This document shows positions 53,189 to 60,817 of a DNA stretch of 64,000 nt, in pieces (position 1 is the stretch's first letter; each line of letters opens with the position of its first letter). The position numbers were made by a program, and so were the translations under genes. A model generated the notes under the pieces. That model ran no database searches. It saw only the letters and a program-made list of their open reading frames with translations, and was not told the origin of the DNA. The DNA comes from Lachnospiraceae bacterium (GTDB lineage: Bacteria; Bacillota; Clostridia; Lachnospirales; Lachnospiraceae): assembly GCA_017626325.1 (NCBI GenBank), contig JAGAIZ010000049.1:1-64000 (forward strand), in the 5' to 3' direction.

Positions 53189-55351
53189 ATGAAAATTATC
53201 AAAAGAAGCGGTGCGGAAGTAACTTTTGACTTAAAAAAGATTGTTGCGGCGATCAATAAAGCCAATAACAGCGTAAAGGAAGAAGAGAAGCTGCGGGAGG
53301 AAGAGATTGACGAGATCGCCGGTGTCGTTGCGGATAAATGCGCGCAGATGAAGCGTTCGCCAAGCGTAGAAGAGATCCAGGATATGGTGGAGAACCAGCT
53401 CATGAAATACAGAGCTTATAATATCTCCAGAAATTATATCACCTATCGTTACAAAAGGGCGCTTGTCAGGAAATCCAATTCTACGGATGAACAGATTTTG
53501 AGTCTGCTTGAATGCAATAACGAAGAAGTCAAGCAGGAGAATTCCAATAAAAACCCTACGGTGAACAGTGTACAAAGAGACTATATGGCGGGGGAGGTCA
53601 GTAAGGATATTACGAAGAGATTCCTGCTGCCTCCGGATATTGTGGATGCCCATGAACAGGGAATCATCCATTTTCATGACGCGGATTATTTCGCCCAGCA
53701 TATGCATAATTGCTGCCTGGTCAATCTGGAAGATATGCTGCAGAACGGCACTGTGGTCAGCGAGACGATGATTGACACGCCCAAGAGTTTCTCGACGGCA
53801 TGCAACATCGCCACACAGAGCATTGCGCAGATTGCCAGCTCCCAGTATGGCGGACAGAGTATCTCCCTGTCGCATCTGGCGCCTTTCGTACAGGTCAGCC
53901 GTGAGAAATTCCGGCGGGAAATCAGACAGGAGATGGCGGAAGCGGGCATAGAGGCGTCTGAGGAACAGATCAGCCAGATCGCGGAGAAGAGAGTCAAGGA
54001 TGAGATTAAGCGCGGTGTGCAGATCATACAGTACCAGGTTATTACGCTGATGACAACGAATGGACAGGCGCCCTTTATTACGGTGTTTATGTATATTGAC
54101 GAGGTGCCGGAGGGACAGCTCAGAGACGACCTGGCCATGATCATTGAAGAGATGCTCAACCAGCGTATCCTGGGCGTTAAGAATGAAAAGGGCGTCTATA
54201 TCACCCCGGCGTTTCCGAAGCTTATTTATGTCTTAGAGGAAGATAATATTCATGAGGACAGCAAATACTGGTATCTCACGAAATTGGCTGCCAAATGTAC
54301 CGCCAAGAGAATGGTGCCGGATTATATATCCGAAAAAATCATGAAGAAGCTCAAAGACGGTAACTGTTATACCTGCATGGGCTGCCGCTCTTTCTTAACA
54401 GTCTACCATGATGAGAATGACAAGCCGAAGTTCTACGGCAGATTTAATCAGGGCGTTGTGACGCTGAATCTTGTGGATGTGGCATGTTCTTCGGGCAGGG
54501 ATATGGATAAATTCTGGAAGATTATGGATGAACGTCTGGAATTGTGCAGGCGCGCGCTTATGTGCCGCCATAACAGACTGAAAGGGACGCCTTCCGATGT
54601 GGCGCCGATACTCTGGCAGAACGGGGCGCTTGCCAGATTGAAGAAGGGCGAAAAGATCGATAAGCTGCTGTATGGCGGATATTCTACGATATCCCTCGGC
54701 TATGCCGGTTTATGTGAGTGTACAAGATATATGACGGGCAAGAGCCATACGGACCCGGAGGCGACTCCCTTTGCCCTTAAGGTGATGCGTTATCTCAATC
54801 ATGCATGCCAGGAATGGAAGGAAGAAACGAATATTGATTTCAGCCTTTATGGGACGCCGTTAGAGTCCACGACCTATAAATTCGCCAAATGTCTTCAGAA
54901 ACGGTTTGGAATCATTGAGGGCGTAACGGATAAGAATTATATTACCAACAGCTATCACGTCCATGTGACGGAGGATATCAACGCCTTTGAGAAGTTGAAA
55001 TTCGAATCCCAGTTCCAGGAGCTGTCGCCGGGCGGAGCCATCAGCTACGTGGAAGTGCCCAATATGGAGAACAATCTGGACGCCGTATTGTCTGTGATGC
55101 AGTATATTTACGACAATATTATGTATGCCGAATTAAATACCAAGAGCGATTATTGTCAGGCATGTGATTACCATGGAGAGATAGAGATCGTAGAAGATCC
55201 CCATGGCAAGCTGATCTGGAGATGCCCGAACTGCGGCAATACGGATCAGAATAAAATGAACGTGGCGAGGCGCACCTGCGGTTATATCGGAACACAGTTC
55301 TGGAATCAGGGACGTACCCAGGAGATTAAGGAGCGGGTACTGCATCTATAA
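53189..55351 (+). CDS. nrdD: Anaerobic ribonucleoside-triphosphate reductase (class III)
   Basis: Makes dNTPs from NTPs without oxygen by a glycyl radical. 720 residues from the ATG at 53189 (an upstream in-frame TTG is less likely). The N-terminal 95 residues are an ATP-cone domain (IIKRSGAEVTF) for allosteric control. The barrel has the CTCMGCRSF-like segment with the active-site cysteines. The C-terminus has a zinc site (CQAC and CPNC) and the glycyl-radical motif RRTCGYIG. The next gene encodes the activase. The control region contains probable NrdR boxes. Confidence 0.98.
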   Translation: MKIIKRSGAEVTFDLKKIVAAINKANNSVKEEEKLREEEIDEIAGVVADKCAQMKRSPSVEEIQDMVENQLMKYRAYNISRNYITYRYKRALVRKSNSTDEQILSLLECNNEEVKQENSNKNPTVNSVQRDYMAGEVSKDITKRFLLPPDIVDAHEQGIIHFHDADYFAQHMHNCCLVNLEDMLQNGTVVSETMIDTPKSFSTACNIATQSIAQIASSQYGGQSISLSHLAPFVQVSREKFRREIRQEMAEAGIEASEEQISQIAEKRVKDEIKRGVQIIQYQVITLMTTNGQAPFITVFMYIDEVPEGQLRDDLAMIIEEMLNQRILGVKNEKGVYITPAFPKLIYVLEEDNIHEDSKYWYLTKLAAKCTAKRMVPDYISEKIMKKLKDGNCYTCMGCRSFLTVYHDENDKPKFYGRFNQGVVTLNLVDVACSSGRDMDKFWKIMDERLELCRRALMCRHNRLKGTPSDVAPILWQNGALARLKKGEKIDKLLYGGYSTISLGYAGLCECTRYMTGKSHTDPEATPFALKVMRYLNHACQEWKEETNIDFSLYGTPLESTTYKFAKCLQKRFGIIEGVTDKNYITNSYHVHVTEDINAFEKLKFESQFQELSPGGAISYVEVPNMENNLDAVLSVMQYIYDNIMYAELNTKSDYCQACDYHGEIEIVEDPHGKLIWRCPNCGNTDQNKMNVARRTCGYIGTQFWNQGRTQEIKERVLHL

Positions 55352-55353
55352 CA

Positions 55354-55442
55354 GGGAATGAAGTTTCACTAAGGCTGTAAAGTACACAGCCTTAGTGAAA
55401 CTAAGTCATTCCCGGAAGAATGCCAAAAGCAGGCATTCTTCC
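55354..55442 (+). repeat. Two back-to-back hairpins between nrdD and nrdG
   Basis: Hairpin 1 (55354-55413) pairs GGGAATGA with TCATTCCC and a 17-bp inner stem beginning AGTTTCACTAAGG with its complement around AAAGTAC; three unpaired bases bulge on one side. Hairpin 2 (55414-55442) is a perfect 11-bp stem, GGAAGAATGCC with GGCATTCTTCC. They abut without a spacer and lack T-runs, so they are not classical terminators. They fill most of the 131-bp gap and probably control RNA processing or relative expression of the two genes. Confidence 0.8.
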
Positions 55443-55482
55443 CGTGGGTAGCCGAGGAATATGATGAGGAAAATGACTTGCC

Positions 55483-56010
55483 ATGAACTATTCAGAAATC
55501 AAGAAATGTGATATCGCCAATGGCCCGGGGGTGAGAGTGACGATCTTTGTCAGCGGCTGTACCCATCACTGTGAGGGCTGCTTCAATGAGATGACGTGGG
55601 ATTTTCAGTATGGAAAGCCTTTTATGGAGGAAACAATTTCTGAAATATTGCAGTATCTTGCGCCGGATTACATCACAGGGTTGACTCTTCTTGGCGGAGA
55701 GCCGCTTGAGTATGTGAACTGGCAGGGGCTTCTGCCTCTTCTTAGGGCTGTGAAAGAAAAATATCCGAAGAAAGATGTCTGGTGTTACACGGGGTATCTG
55801 TTTGATAAAGATATTCTGGAAGATTTTTGCAGCAGATGGGAGGAAATGAAAGAGTTTTTATCCTATCTGGATGTGATCGTTGACGGCGAATTTATCTTGG
55901 AGCAGAAGGATATCAGCCTGCGGTTTAAGGGTTCTAAGAACCAGCGTATTATCTCAGTGCAGGAATCCATGCGGACAGGGCAGATTGTTCTGTGGGATAT
56001 AAACAGGTAG
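55483..56010 (+). CDS. nrdG: Anaerobic ribonucleotide reductase activating protein
   Basis: Radical SAM enzyme that installs the glycyl radical on NrdD. 175 residues with the cluster motif CTHHCEGC (CxxxCxxC) near residue 26-33, preceded by NGPGVRVTIFVSG, and the SAM-contact segment TLLGGEPLE. Normal length. It follows nrdD after a gap with two strong hairpins and is followed, 15 bases later, by a small PH-like gene. Confidence 0.97.
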   Translation: MNYSEIKKCDIANGPGVRVTIFVSGCTHHCEGCFNEMTWDFQYGKPFMEETISEILQYLAPDYITGLTLLGGEPLEYVNWQGLLPLLRAVKEKYPKKDVWCYTGYLFDKDILEDFCSRWEEMKEFLSYLDVIVDGEFILEQKDISLRFKGSKNQRIISVQESMRTGQIVLWDINR

Positions 56011-56025
56011 GCAGGGAAAAGGATA

Positions 56026-56340
56026 ATGGCGACAGGAAAAGAAACACAGAAGATCAAACTGGAAGACTCGCAGTTGGTATATAAAAAGGGCTTCAAATGG
56101 CATACCGTTCCTTATAGCAGCATAACCAACGCCTACATGCGTATTGAGGAAGTGAACGGACGGCTGTGCTGTGGCGTTGCCAGCTTCGACATGCATTTTC
56201 TGATGCTGAAAACAGCGTCAGGACTGATTAAAATCGAATTAGAGTCCAAGAATATTGTGAAAGCAATGTTAGATGCACTGCACAGCCGCAATCCGCAAAT
56301 TGAAATCGGCTATCGAAAGCCGGAGATAAAACAAGAATAA
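56026..56340 (+). CDS. Small PH-like protein downstream of nrdG (paralogue of 52706-53065)
   Basis: 104 residues, soluble, with VPYSSITNAYMRIEE, FLMLKTASGLIKIELE and a final IEIGYRKPE that align with the 119-residue protein upstream of nrdD. The layout (six or seven strands and one C-terminal helix) suggests a PH-like domain. It lies 15 bases after nrdG and is likely in the same transcript. The N-terminal part differs from its relative: it lacks CVCGK. Function unknown. Confidence 0.75.
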   Translation: MATGKETQKIKLEDSQLVYKKGFKWHTVPYSSITNAYMRIEEVNGRLCCGVASFDMHFLMLKTASGLIKIELESKNIVKAMLDALHSRNPQIEIGYRKPEIKQE

Positions 56341-56378
56341 AGTGATTCGATACCAGGAGAACAGAGATAGTATAACCG

Positions 56379-56415
56379 GGAGCAAGCCATTCAGACCTGC
56401 TCCTTAATATTTTTT
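56379..56415 (+). terminator. Weak terminator at the end of the nrdG unit
   Basis: GGAGCA pairs with TGCTCC over a 13-base loop, followed by TTAATATTTTTT. It overlaps the stop of the convergent permease gene. Confidence 0.55.
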
Positions 56416-57225
56416 GCGGTAATAGTGTTCCGCGCTCTGAATCAGTTTGTAGAAGATCATGGCGATGCCGCACAGAATGATAATGGAGGTAATCACCATA
56501 TTAAGCTGGAACACCTGGGAACCGTAGATGATCAGATAACCGAGTCCTCTTCTCGCCGCAAGGAATTCACCGATGATAACGCCGACCAATGAGAGACCGA
56601 TGTTGACCTTCATATTGCTGAGAATCAGAGGAACGGAACTGGGGAGCACTACTTTAAACAAAGCGTCTCTGCGGCTGCCGCCTAAAGTGTAGATCAGTTT
56701 GAGCGTCTCCGGATCCGCCTGACAGAAACCGGTGTAGAGGCTGATGATGGAACCGAAGATGGCGACGGAGATACCCGCCACAATAATGGTGTTCGTGCCG
56801 GTCCCAAGCCACACGATAAGGAGCGGCGCCAGTGCGGATTTGGGAAGCGCATTGAGGATTACAAGATAAGGCTCCAGAATTTCAGACAGGCTGCTTTTGT
56901 ACCAGAGAAGCGTAGCAAGAACGAGGCTTATGACGGTGACCAGAAGAAAGCTCAGGATGGTTTCAAATAAAGTGATTCCAATGTGCATAAAAATGGAATG
57001 TTCCAGAAACATTTCATACAGATATCGTATGATGCCGGAAGGACTGCTGAAGAAAAAAGTGTCAATCCAGCCCATTCTGGCGGACGTTTCCCATATTCCC
57101 AGAAAAAGAATGAGCAGAATAAGCCTTGCCAGACTGATTAAGTGATGATGTCTGTAATGAGCAAGAAGAAACTGCTGCTGTCTTACGGAAACCGGCGCGG
57201 CTGTTTTAGCAAATGGACGGTTCAT
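56404..57225 (-). CDS. ABC transporter permease, nitrate/sulfonate/taurine type
   Basis: 273 residues with six membrane helices and the EAA-type coupling loop TLGGSRRDALFKVVLPSSVP..L. The N-terminal soluble arm of about 35 residues is His- and Gln-rich. Family members (SsuC, TauC, ThiX, NrtB) import sulfonates, taurine, thiamine precursors or nitrate. It overlaps the ATPase gene by 20 bases and is the second gene of the pair. No binding protein gene is found next to it, so the substrate cannot be inferred. Confidence 0.92.
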   Translation of the reverse strand: MNRPFAKTAAPVSVRQQQFLLAHYRHHHLISLARLILLILFLGIWETSARMGWIDTFFFSSPSGIIRYLYEMFLEHSIFMHIGITLFETILSFLLVTVISLVLATLLWYKSSLSEILEPYLVILNALPKSALAPLLIVWLGTGTNTIIVAGISVAIFGSIISLYTGFCQADPETLKLIYTLGGSRRDALFKVVLPSSVPLILSNMKVNIGLSLVGVIIGEFLAARRGLGYLIIYGSQVFQLNMVITSIIILCGIAMIFYKLIQSAEHYYRKKY

Positions 57226-57994
57226 CTGTCAACACCTCCCATAGATGATTGAAATAATCCTGATATTCTCTCGTACATCTGACCGCAAGAGGATTGGAAC
57301 GGTCAATCGGATAGGAAATAGGCATTTCGCATTTGATGCATGCAGGACGTCTGGACAGTACGATCACGCGGTCGGCAAGCGTGATCGCTTCTGACAGATC
57401 ATGCGTGATAAGAAGCGCGGTCTTTCCTGTTTTGCGGATAATCTGGGCGATATCCGCCGATACGCTCAGGCGGGTCTGGAAATCCAGGGCGCTAAACGGT
57501 TCATCTAACAGAAGAAGCTCGGGATGAATCGCCATCGTGCGGATCAGGGCGGCGCGCTGGCGCATTCCGCCGGACAGCTCCGAAGGCTTTTTGTCCTTAA
57601 ATGCGTATAAGTCGTAATCCTTCAGCAAGGTTTCGACATAAGTAATATTATCTGCCGTCAGCGCGTGATTTAATTCCAGTCCAAGAATCACATTCTGATA
57701 AATAGTACGCCATTCAAACAGGTGATCATGCTGCAGCATATATCCGATCTTCAGAATACTGTCCTGATGATACTCGGCAGAGGCAAGGCCTCTGTAATAT
57801 ATCGTCCCGGACTCCGGAATAAGCAGTCCGGCGATGATAGACAGCAGAGTCGATTTGCCGCAGCCGCTGGGACCGACGATGGCAAGGAATTCTCCTTCCG
57901 ACACCTGCAGGGATATGTTGGTCAGCGCAGGCGTCTCGCCTTTGAGATTGTGATATGCATAGGAGATATCCTGTAGAGATAACAATGGGTGCAT
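57206..57994 (-). CDS. ABC transporter ATP-binding protein, nitrate/sulfonate/taurine type
   Basis: 262 residues with Walker A GPSGCGKST, the Q-loop in YMLQHDHLF, signature ELSGGMRQR, Walker B LLLLDEPFSALD and the H-loop in LITHD. It drives the permease encoded just downstream. An AAGGAG ribosome site lies about 10 bases before the ATG. Divergent from argH over a 125-bp region; no riboswitch was seen there. Import of a thiamine precursor, sulfonate or similar is possible from family alone. Confidence 0.93.
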   Translation of the reverse strand: MHPLLSLQDISYAYHNLKGETPALTNISLQVSEGEFLAIVGPSGCGKSTLLSIIAGLLIPESGTIYYRGLASAEYHQDSILKIGYMLQHDHLFEWRTIYQNVILGLELNHALTADNITYVETLLKDYDLYAFKDKKPSELSGGMRQRAALIRTMAIHPELLLLDEPFSALDFQTRLSVSADIAQIIRKTGKTALLITHDLSEAITLADRVIVLSRRPACIKCEMPISYPIDRSNPLAVRCTREYQDYFNHLWEVLTDEPSIC

Positions 57995-58056
57995 AGAGCA
58001 ACAACTCCTTATGGTTATAAGATATTTTATGTTTTATGAGAAAATATGTGTTCTGA

Positions 58057-58085
58057 TTGAAAAGAAAAGTATTTTGTGATATCAT
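58057..58085 (+). promoter_or_regulatory. Promoter of argH
   Basis: TTGAAA (58057-58062) and TATCAT (58080-58085), 17 bases apart, 35 bases before the argH start. Confidence 0.7.
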
Positions 58086-58119
58086 CAAATTCAGATTTAA
58101 TAAAGTGGAGGATTATTGC

Positions 58120-59532
58120 ATGGCACAGCTATGGGGCGGCCGTTTTACGAAAGAAACGGACAAGCTTGTATATAATTTCAACGCATCCATTTCTTTTGAT
58201 CAGAAATTCTTCAGGCAGGATATTGAGGGCAGCATAGCGCATGTCGTTATGCTGGCGAAGCAGGGGATTCTGACCAGGGAAGAGAAGGATGCAATCTTGA
58301 AAGGACTGACCGGAATCAGGCAGGATGTCGAGGAAGGCAGACTTAAGATTACAGAGGAGTACGAGGACATTCACAGTTTCGTGGAAGCCAATCTGATTGA
58401 GCGGATCGGAGAGGCGGGCAAGAAGCTGCATACCGGCAGGAGCCGTAATGATCAGGTAGCGCTGGATATGAGGCTGTACACCAGACTGGAAGTGCTCCAT
58501 GTGGACGAACTGGTCAAAGAACTTCTCAGTACTTTACTGCGCATTATGGAAGAAAACGTGGAGACTTACATGCCCGGTTTTACCCATTTACAGAAAGCAC
58601 AGCCTGTAACCCTGGCGCACCATATCGGCGCTTACTTTGAGATGTTTAAGCGGGACAGATCGAGACTTAAGGATATCTACCATCGTATGAATTATTGTCC
58701 GCTTGGCGCCGGAGCCCTTGCGGGAACGACATATCCGTTAGACCGGGGCTATACAGCATCTTTGCTTGGCTTTGAGGGACCGACGTTAAACAGCATGGAT
58801 TCGGTTTCTGACAGAGATTACGTGATTGAATTTCTGTCGGCATTATCCACGATCATGATGCACTTAAGCCGTTTCTGCGAGGAAATCATCATCTGGAATT
58901 CCAATGAGTACCGTTTTGTGGAGATTGACGATGCTTATTCCACCGGAAGCAGTATTATGCCCCAGAAGAAGAATCCCGATATTGCGGAACTGGTGCGCGG
59001 TAAGACCGGTCGGGTGTACGGAGCGCTGATGTCTATCCTGACAACGATGAAGGGCATTCCCCTTGCTTATAATAAAGATATGCAGGAGGATAAGGAGCTG
59101 ACCTTTGACGCCATCGATACGGTGAAAGGATGTCTTGCTTTGTTCGAAGGCATGATCCGCACGATGAAATTCAATAAGGATGTCATGGAAAAGAGCGCCA
59201 TGATGGGATTTACCAACGCCACGGACGCGGCGGATTATCTGGTGGGACGCGGCGTTCCGTTCAGGGATGCCCACGGTATTATCGGCAGACTGGTTCTGTA
59301 CTGTATCGATAAAAACTGCAGTATCGAGGACCTGTCAATTGAGGAATTAAAAGAAATCAGTCCTGTGTTCGAGGAAGATCTCTATGATGCGGTCAGCCTA
59401 AAAACCTGCGTGGAAAAGAGATTAACCATTGGCGCGCCGGGACCGGATGTGATGCGCAAGGTAATTGAGACGCAGAAAGAATATCTGGCAAGAGACTGGC
59501 AGGATGAGGACGACATAGATATTCCCGGATAA
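58120..59532 (+). CDS. argH: Argininosuccinate lyase
   Basis: Splits argininosuccinate into arginine and fumarate. The ATG at 58120 has GGAGG 8 bases before it and gives the standard start MAQLWGGRF; a longer frame from 58057 would begin inside the promoter. 470 residues with HTGRSRNDQVALD, THLQKAQPVT with the catalytic His, and the fumarase-superfamily signature GSSIMPQKKNPD carrying the catalytic Ser. argG is not in the window. Single gene followed by a long imperfect hairpin. Confidence 0.98.
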   Translation: MAQLWGGRFTKETDKLVYNFNASISFDQKFFRQDIEGSIAHVVMLAKQGILTREEKDAILKGLTGIRQDVEEGRLKITEEYEDIHSFVEANLIERIGEAGKKLHTGRSRNDQVALDMRLYTRLEVLHVDELVKELLSTLLRIMEENVETYMPGFTHLQKAQPVTLAHHIGAYFEMFKRDRSRLKDIYHRMNYCPLGAGALAGTTYPLDRGYTASLLGFEGPTLNSMDSVSDRDYVIEFLSALSTIMMHLSRFCEEIIIWNSNEYRFVEIDDAYSTGSSIMPQKKNPDIAELVRGKTGRVYGALMSILTTMKGIPLAYNKDMQEDKELTFDAIDTVKGCLALFEGMIRTMKFNKDVMEKSAMMGFTNATDAADYLVGRGVPFRDAHGIIGRLVLYCIDKNCSIEDLSIEELKEISPVFEEDLYDAVSLKTCVEKRLTIGAPGPDVMRKVIETQKEYLARDWQDEDDIDIPG

Positions 59533-59547
59533 CGTTACTAAATGGGC

Positions 59548-59616
59548 GGTTGTGAAACTCATTTGAAGTCATTGAAATTGCACAATCAGAAGGATGGTGC
59601 AATGAGTTTTGCAATC
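59548..59616 (+). repeat. Long imperfect hairpin between argH and asd
   Basis: GGTTGTGAAACTCATT (59548-59563) can pair with AATGAGTTTTGCAATC (59601-59616), with G-T pairs. An alternative inner stem, TTGCAC with GTGCAA (59578-59602), competes for two bases. There is no T-run after it, so it may be a weak terminator for argH or a leader structure of asd. Confidence 0.5.
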
Positions 59617-59651
59617 ACCTAAATAATAGAAAAACTATGAGGAGAGAAACA

Positions 59652-60737
59652 ATGAGTGAAAAATTAAAGGTTGGTATTTTAGGCGGAACGGGTATGGTAG
59701 GACAGAGATTTATCGCTCTGTTAGAGAATCACCCATGGTTTGAGGTGACAACGATTGCGGCAAGCCCAAGATCTGCTGGCAAAACATACGAAGAAGCGGT
59801 CGGCGGCAGATGGAAGATGGATACCCCCATGCCGGAGGCTGTTAAGAAGATAGTCGTTAAGAATGTAAATGAAGTGGAGCATGTAGCCGCAGAGGTGGAT
59901 TTCGTATTCTCAGCAGTGGATATGACAAAGGAAGAAATCAGGAAAATCGAGGAAGAGTACGCGAAGACGGAGACGCCTGTAGTGTCCAACAACAGTGCGC
60001 ACCGCTGGACGCCGGATGTACCTATGGTAGTGCCGGAGATTAACCCCGAGCATTTCGATGTGATTGAGGCGCAGAAGAAGCGTCTTGGCACGACCAGAGG
60101 CTTTATCGCAGTGAAACCGAACTGCTCTATCCAGAGTTATGCGCCGGTGCTGACTGCGTGGAAGGAATTTGAGCCGTATGAAGTCGTAGCTACCACATAT
60201 CAGGCGATTTCCGGCGCGGGCAAGACCTTTAAGGACTGGCCTGAAATGGTAGAGAACGTAATTCCGTATATCGGTGGAGAAGAGGAGAAGAGCGAGAAGG
60301 AGCCTCTCAGAATCTGGGGCAAAGTAGAGAACGGTGAAATTGTACCTGCCACAAGCCCTGTCATTACATGCCAGTGCGTTCGCGTGCCGGTATTAAACGG
60401 ACATACAGCGGCCGTATTTGTGAAGTTTAAGAAGAAACCGACGAAGGAGCAGTTAGTTGAGAAGCTTGTGAATTTCAGGGGACTTCCCCAGGAATTAGAA
60501 CTTCCCAGTGCACCGAAGCAGTTTATACAGGTGATGGAAGAGGACAACCGTCCGCAGGTTAAGTTAGATGTAGACTTCGAGAACGGCATGGGTATCAGCG
60601 TGGGACGTATCCGTGAGGACAGCGTATACGATTGGAAATTCATCGGATTATCCCATAACACCGTGCGCGGTGCCGCAGGAGGCGCAATTTTGTGTGCCGA
60701 GACTTTGAAGGCGAAAGGATATATCACGAAGAAATAG
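59652..60737 (+). CDS. asd: Aspartate-semialdehyde dehydrogenase
   Basis: Reduces aspartyl phosphate to the semialdehyde, branch point to lysine/diaminopimelate, threonine and methionine. The ATG at 59652 is preferred since AGGAGAG lies 5 bases upstream; one 15 bases earlier includes that ribosome site. 361 residues with the NADP motif GGTGMVGQRF, the active-site Cys in KPNCSIQ and the C-terminal HNTVRGAAGG. The length and the NCSI motif place it in the archaeal/fungal-like branch rather than the enterobacterial one. Single gene. Confidence 0.97.
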   Translation: MSEKLKVGILGGTGMVGQRFIALLENHPWFEVTTIAASPRSAGKTYEEAVGGRWKMDTPMPEAVKKIVVKNVNEVEHVAAEVDFVFSAVDMTKEEIRKIEEEYAKTETPVVSNNSAHRWTPDVPMVVPEINPEHFDVIEAQKKRLGTTRGFIAVKPNCSIQSYAPVLTAWKEFEPYEVVATTYQAISGAGKTFKDWPEMVENVIPYIGGEEEKSEKEPLRIWGKVENGEIVPATSPVITCQCVRVPVLNGHTAAVFVKFKKKPTKEQLVEKLVNFRGLPQELELPSAPKQFIQVMEEDNRPQVKLDVDFENGMGISVGRIREDSVYDWKFIGLSHNTVRGAAGGAILCAETLKAKGYITKK

Positions 60738-60776
60738 CGAGTTTGCGGGGAAGCAGAAATAATAATTGGGAATGAG

Positions 60777-60798
60777 CCGTCCGGGAGTTCCCGGACGG
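60777..60798 (+). repeat. Perfect 9-bp GC-rich hairpin before the EAL gene
   Basis: CCGTCCGGG pairs with CCCGGACGG around a four-base AGTT loop. No T-run follows; AGGGG, the probable ribosome site of the next gene, is 5 bases downstream. It may end asd transcripts or shield the EAL gene ribosome site. Confidence 0.6.
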
Positions 60799-60817
60799 TA
60801 TTAGGGGTATATTACAC

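Noticed and set aside
57995..58119. Possible thiamine riboswitch upstream of the ABC transporter pair
   Set aside because: No CTGAGA-type core or second conserved helix was found in the 125-bp region.
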